From an uncultured Collinsella sp. (GTDB lineage Bacteria > Actinomycetota > Coriobacteriia > Coriobacteriales > Coriobacteriaceae), in NCBI GenBank assembly GCA_900551555.1, contig URWC01000105.1, positions 1-6,737 on the forward strand: a DNA stretch of 6,737 nt, given 5' to 3'. The number at the start of each line of letters is the position of its first letter. Position 1 is the stretch's first letter. Under the pieces are notes generated by a model. It was not told where the DNA came from, did not search any database, and saw only the letters and a program-made list of their open reading frames with translations. The translations under genes and the position numbers were made by a program. This document shows positions 4,583 to 6,737 of this stretch, piece after piece.

Positions 4583-5365
4583 CTAAAAGTCCAACCTCAC
4601 AGGAATACCCTGCGACGCCATATACTCCTTCACCTGGCGAATGCTGAAGGTTCCAAAGTGAAAGACGCTGGCTGCCAGCACGGCGTCTGCCTCGCCCTCG
4701 ATCACGCCCTCGGCAAAATGCTCGAGCGTGCCCACGCCGCCGCTCGCGATGACGGGAATCGGCACCGCGCGCGCCACGGCGCGGGTGAGCGCCAGGTCAA
4801 AGCCGGCCTTGGTGCCGTCGCGGTCCATACTGGTGAGCAAAATCTCGCCGGCGCCGCGACGAGCCGCCTCCTCGGCCCACGCCACCGCGTCGATGCCCGT
4901 GGCGTTGCGACCTCCCGCGGTAAAGACCTCCCACTTGTCGGCCCCCGGCTCACCGGGCAGGCCCACGCGCTTGGCATCGATCGCCACGACCACGGCCTGG
5001 CTGCCAAACGCCGCGGCGGCTTGGCTGATCAACGACGGATAGCGCACGGCGGCAGAGTTAAGCGACACCTTGTCGGCGCCGGCGGCAACCATGGTCCGCA
5101 TGCCCGCCAAGTCGCGGAAACCGCCGCCCACGGTATAGGGAATAGCGAGCTCCTCGGCTGCATGCGCCGCCATCTCAATAGTCGTCGCACGGTTATCGCT
5201 CGTGGCGGTAATGTCCAGGAAGACGACCTCGTCCGCACCCTCGCGGTCGTAGGCGCGCGCCAGCTCCACCGGATCGCCCGCATCGCGCAGGCTCACAAAG
5301 TTGACGCCCTTGACCACACGGCCGTCCTTGACGTCCAGGCAGGGAATCACACGTTTGGTAAGCAT
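4583..5365 (-). CDS. hisF: Imidazole glycerol phosphate synthase, cyclase subunit
   Basis: HisF is the (beta/alpha)8 barrel that joins ammonia, delivered from HisH, to PRFAR, giving imidazole-glycerol phosphate and AICAR, which links histidine and purine synthesis. The 260-residue length is typical. Both catalytic aspartates are in place: D11 in VIPCLDVKDGRVVKG and D130 in VVVAIDAKR. Phosphate-binding segments GGGFRD (80-85), TSMDRDGTKAGFD and ASGGVGTLEHF are conserved, as is the C-terminal HFGTFSIRQVKEYM. The ATG at 5363-5365 starts 3 bases after the hisA stop, with a strong GGGGAGGAG ribosome-binding site inside the end of hisA, so the two are translationally coupled. It forms a heterodimer with HisH encoded just upstream. 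The next gene, hisI, is separated by 142 bases containing the large hairpin. Confidence 0.97.
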   Translation of the reverse strand: MLTKRVIPCLDVKDGRVVKGVNFVSLRDAGDPVELARAYDREGADEVVFLDITATSDNRATTIEMAAHAAEELAIPYTVGGGFRDLAGMRTMVAAGADKVSLNSAAVRYPSLISQAAAAFGSQAVVVAIDAKRVGLPGEPGADKWEVFTAGGRNATGIDAVAWAEEAARRGAGEILLTSMDRDGTKAGFDLALTRAVARAVPIPVIASGGVGTLEHFAEGVIEGEADAVLAASVFHFGTFSIRQVKEYMASQGIPVRLDF

Positions 5366-5368
5366 GGG

Positions 5369-6112
5369 CTACTCCTCCCCTCGGGCGGCGGCCAGCGCCT
5401 GGACCAGCGTAAAGTTGCCTTCGTAGAGCGCACGGCCGGTAATGGCGCCCTCAATAGCATCCTCACCCACCGCAGCCAGCGCGCGAATGTCGTCGAGCGT
5501 AGAGATGCCGCCCGAAGCCACGACAGGAAAGCCCGCGACCTTGGCAACATGGCGATACGCCGCCACATCGATGCCCGTCTGCATGCCATCGCGCGCGATG
5601 TCGGTATACACCAGATGCTTAAAGCCCAGCTCGGTGAGCTGTGCCACGGCATCGTCGAGTGCCACGCCCGCGCCGTCGCGCCAGCCGTTCACCTTGACCT
5701 GGCCGTCGCGAGCGGCGATGTCGGCCACGAGCAGCTCGCCAAAGCCTTGGGCCGCCACCTCGGCAAAACCCGGCTCGGTCACCAGCACGGTACCCAGTGC
5801 GATGCGGCGAGCACCGTAACCGGCCAGCTCGTCGATGCGCGCAAGCGAGCGAACGCCGCCGCCCACGTCCACGAACAGACCGTCGACGCCGCAGATGGCC
5901 TTAATCGCCGCCGAGTTAGCAGCGCGCGCGTCCTCGTCCTCGCCAAAGGCGGCGGACAGGTCGACGACGTGCACCCAGCTCGCGCCCTGCTCGGCAAAGG
6001 AGCGGGCCACGGCCACGGGGTCGTCGGAATATACCTTGCAGCGGCTCCGGTCGCCGCGCTCCAGGCGCACAACCTTGCCGCCGATCAAATCGATTGCGGG
6101 AAACAGAATCAT
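5369..6112 (-). CDS. hisA: ProFAR isomerase HisA, with an unusual catalytic strand
   Basis: HisA opens the ribose of ProFAR by an Amadori rearrangement to give PRFAR, the HisF/HisH substrate. The 247-residue length and (beta/alpha)8 motifs fit: FPAIDLIGGKVVRLERGD (4-21, catalytic D8), VDVGGGVRS (81-89), TDIARDGMQTG (170-180), ASGGISTLDD and GAITGRALYEG. The second catalytic aspartate normally lies in strand 5, in a segment like LDxRxG...GW. Here the strand reads LLVADIAARDGQVKVNGW (127-144), and alignment to the GW places Ala133 where Asp is expected, with Asp131 two residues earlier. Whether D131 substitutes is unknown. The ATG at 6110-6112 overlaps the hisH stop by 4 bases (ATGA), and GAGGGGG lies about 8 bases upstream. 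Dual-function PriA is possible in actinobacteria; I cannot tell from sequence alone. Confidence 0.94.
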   Translation of the reverse strand: MILFPAIDLIGGKVVRLERGDRSRCKVYSDDPVAVARSFAEQGASWVHVVDLSAAFGEDEDARAANSAAIKAICGVDGLFVDVGGGVRSLARIDELAGYGARRIALGTVLVTEPGFAEVAAQGFGELLVADIAARDGQVKVNGWRDGAGVALDDAVAQLTELGFKHLVYTDIARDGMQTGIDVAAYRHVAKVAGFPVVASGGISTLDDIRALAAVGEDAIEGAITGRALYEGNFTLVQALAAARGEE

Positions 6113-6737
6113 CGGCCGGCCCCCTCGACGATGCTCACGAAGTTCTTAAGGATGCGCTGACCCAGCGCGGAGGATTTCTCGGGATGGAACTGGCAGCCCC
6201 ACACGTTGCCGTGGCGCACGATGCACGGGAAGCTCCGCGTATAGTGCGTGCGCGCCAGCACATCGGCGGCATCGGCATCGTCGGCCACCGCGTAGCTGTG
6301 GGTGAAGTACATGTTGGCACCCTCGGCAAAACCAGTAAGCAGCGGATCGGCCGCACCGGCGGGCGTCATGTGCACCTGGTCCCAGCCCACGTGCGGCACC
6401 TTCAGGCGACTCGACTCCAAGCGCGTGCACGAACCACGCATAATGCCCAGGCCATCGACCCAGGGGCCGCCATCCTGCTCGGGGGCGCTGCCATCCGCGG
6501 CCTCACCCGTAGGAACGCCCTCATTACCGCGCTCAAAAAACAGCTGAAGGCCCAGGCAGATGCCGAGCAACGGAGTTCCAGCGGCGACGGCATCGAGCAC
6601 GGCCGCCTCCTCGCCGCTCTGGCGCATAAAGGCGATCGCATCATAGAACGCGCCCACGCCCGGGATGACCAGGCCGTCGGCGCTGCGGATCTGCTCCGGA
6701 TCGTCCGACGTGCAGGCGGCGGCACCGGCGCGCGCAA
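6109..6737 (-). CDS. hisH: Imidazole glycerol phosphate synthase, glutamine amidotransferase subunit (partial, N terminus outside window)
   Basis: HisH is the class I glutaminase that supplies ammonia to HisF. The visible 208 residues include the oxyanion strand PGVGAF (25-30), the nucleophile elbow GICLGLQ (Cys60), KVPHVGWDQV (112-121), YFTHSYAV (143-150), and the His/Glu of the triad in CQFHPEKSS (His184, Glu186). The frame stays open to the right window edge, so the GTG at 6655-6657 is not the start: it falls inside the PGVGAF motif. About 20-25 N-terminal residues, including the usual DYGxGN segment, lie beyond the window. An extra low-complexity segment of roughly 15 residues (about 74-91, rich in Gly, Ala and acidic residues) replaces a short loop between FERGNEG and VDGLGIM. 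The stop overlaps the hisA ATG. Confidence 0.96.
   Translation of the reverse strand, partial: ARAGAAACTSDDPEQIRSADGLVIPGVGAFYDAIAFMRQSGEEAAVLDAVAAGTPLLGICLGLQLFFERGNEGVPTGEAADGSAPEQDGGPWVDGLGIMRGSCTRLESSRLKVPHVGWDQVHMTPAGAADPLLTGFAEGANMYFTHSYAVADDADAADVLARTHYTRSFPCIVRHGNVWGCQFHPEKSSALGQRILKNFVSIVEGAGR

Noticed and set aside
4397..6160. Long plus-strand open frame (587 codons) opposite hisF and hisA
   Set aside because: It runs antisense to two unmistakable his genes. The composition is His/Arg/Ala-rich as expected from the reverse strand of GC-rich coding DNA, and no family motif is visible.
6655..6657. GTG start for HisH
   Set aside because: It is the Val of the conserved PGVGAF motif. 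The frame continues with HisH-like sequence to the window edge.
1..6737. CRISPR array, tRNA, rRNA, transposase or prophage genes
   Set aside because: I saw no regularly spaced repeats, cloverleaf or rRNA-like stretch, and no mobile-element protein in the coding content.

Overview
The window is GC-rich DNA with tightly packed genes, mostly on the minus strand. The proteins and the gene content (enolase, MazG, a full late-histidine block with separate hisI and hisE, and a PHP-type phosphatase) suggest an actinobacterium of the Coriobacteriia. A gut Collinsella-like organism is my best guess; this rests on general sequence character, not a database match.

Layout. Positions 1-327 (minus) hold the start of enolase, cut by the window edge. 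Its leader (328-466) lies next to a clear intrinsic terminator (467-512). That terminator ends a three-gene minus-strand unit read from right to left: a stand-alone LarC C-terminal domain (1983-2468), a YfcE-type phosphodiesterase (1380-1928) and the nucleotide pyrophosphohydrolase MazG (517-1377). A 340-base divergent region (2469-2808) follows. It carries a large imperfect inverted repeat (2604-2686). A PHP-family phosphatase, probably histidinol-phosphatase, then reads rightward (2809-3720). It converges on a minus-strand histidine operon read hisH (cut by the right edge), hisA, hisF, hisI, hisE (6737 down to 3748).

How the genes work together. HisE and HisI process phosphoribosyl-ATP, HisA isomerises the product, and HisH/HisF form the glutamine-dependent synthase that yields imidazole-glycerol phosphate and AICAR. 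The convergent PHP protein is a good candidate for the later histidinol-phosphate dephosphorylation step. LarC2, YfcE and MazG look co-transcribed but share no obvious pathway.

The most unusual sequence is non-coding. In the only loose junction of the his operon, between hisF and hisI, lies a 95-base imperfect palindrome (4479-4573). Read as plus-strand RNA it folds end to end: a fully paired 16-bp base stem, three successive tandem G-A/G-A motifs, and a terminal 6-bp stem capped by UUAA. The mismatches in the basal stem are all G-U pairs on the plus strand only, so it may be an RNA (antisense to the operon) or a palindromic mobile or repeat element. Two further palindromes sit at 2604-2686 and 3720-3752. 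HisA also appears to lack the usual second catalytic aspartate at its expected position.
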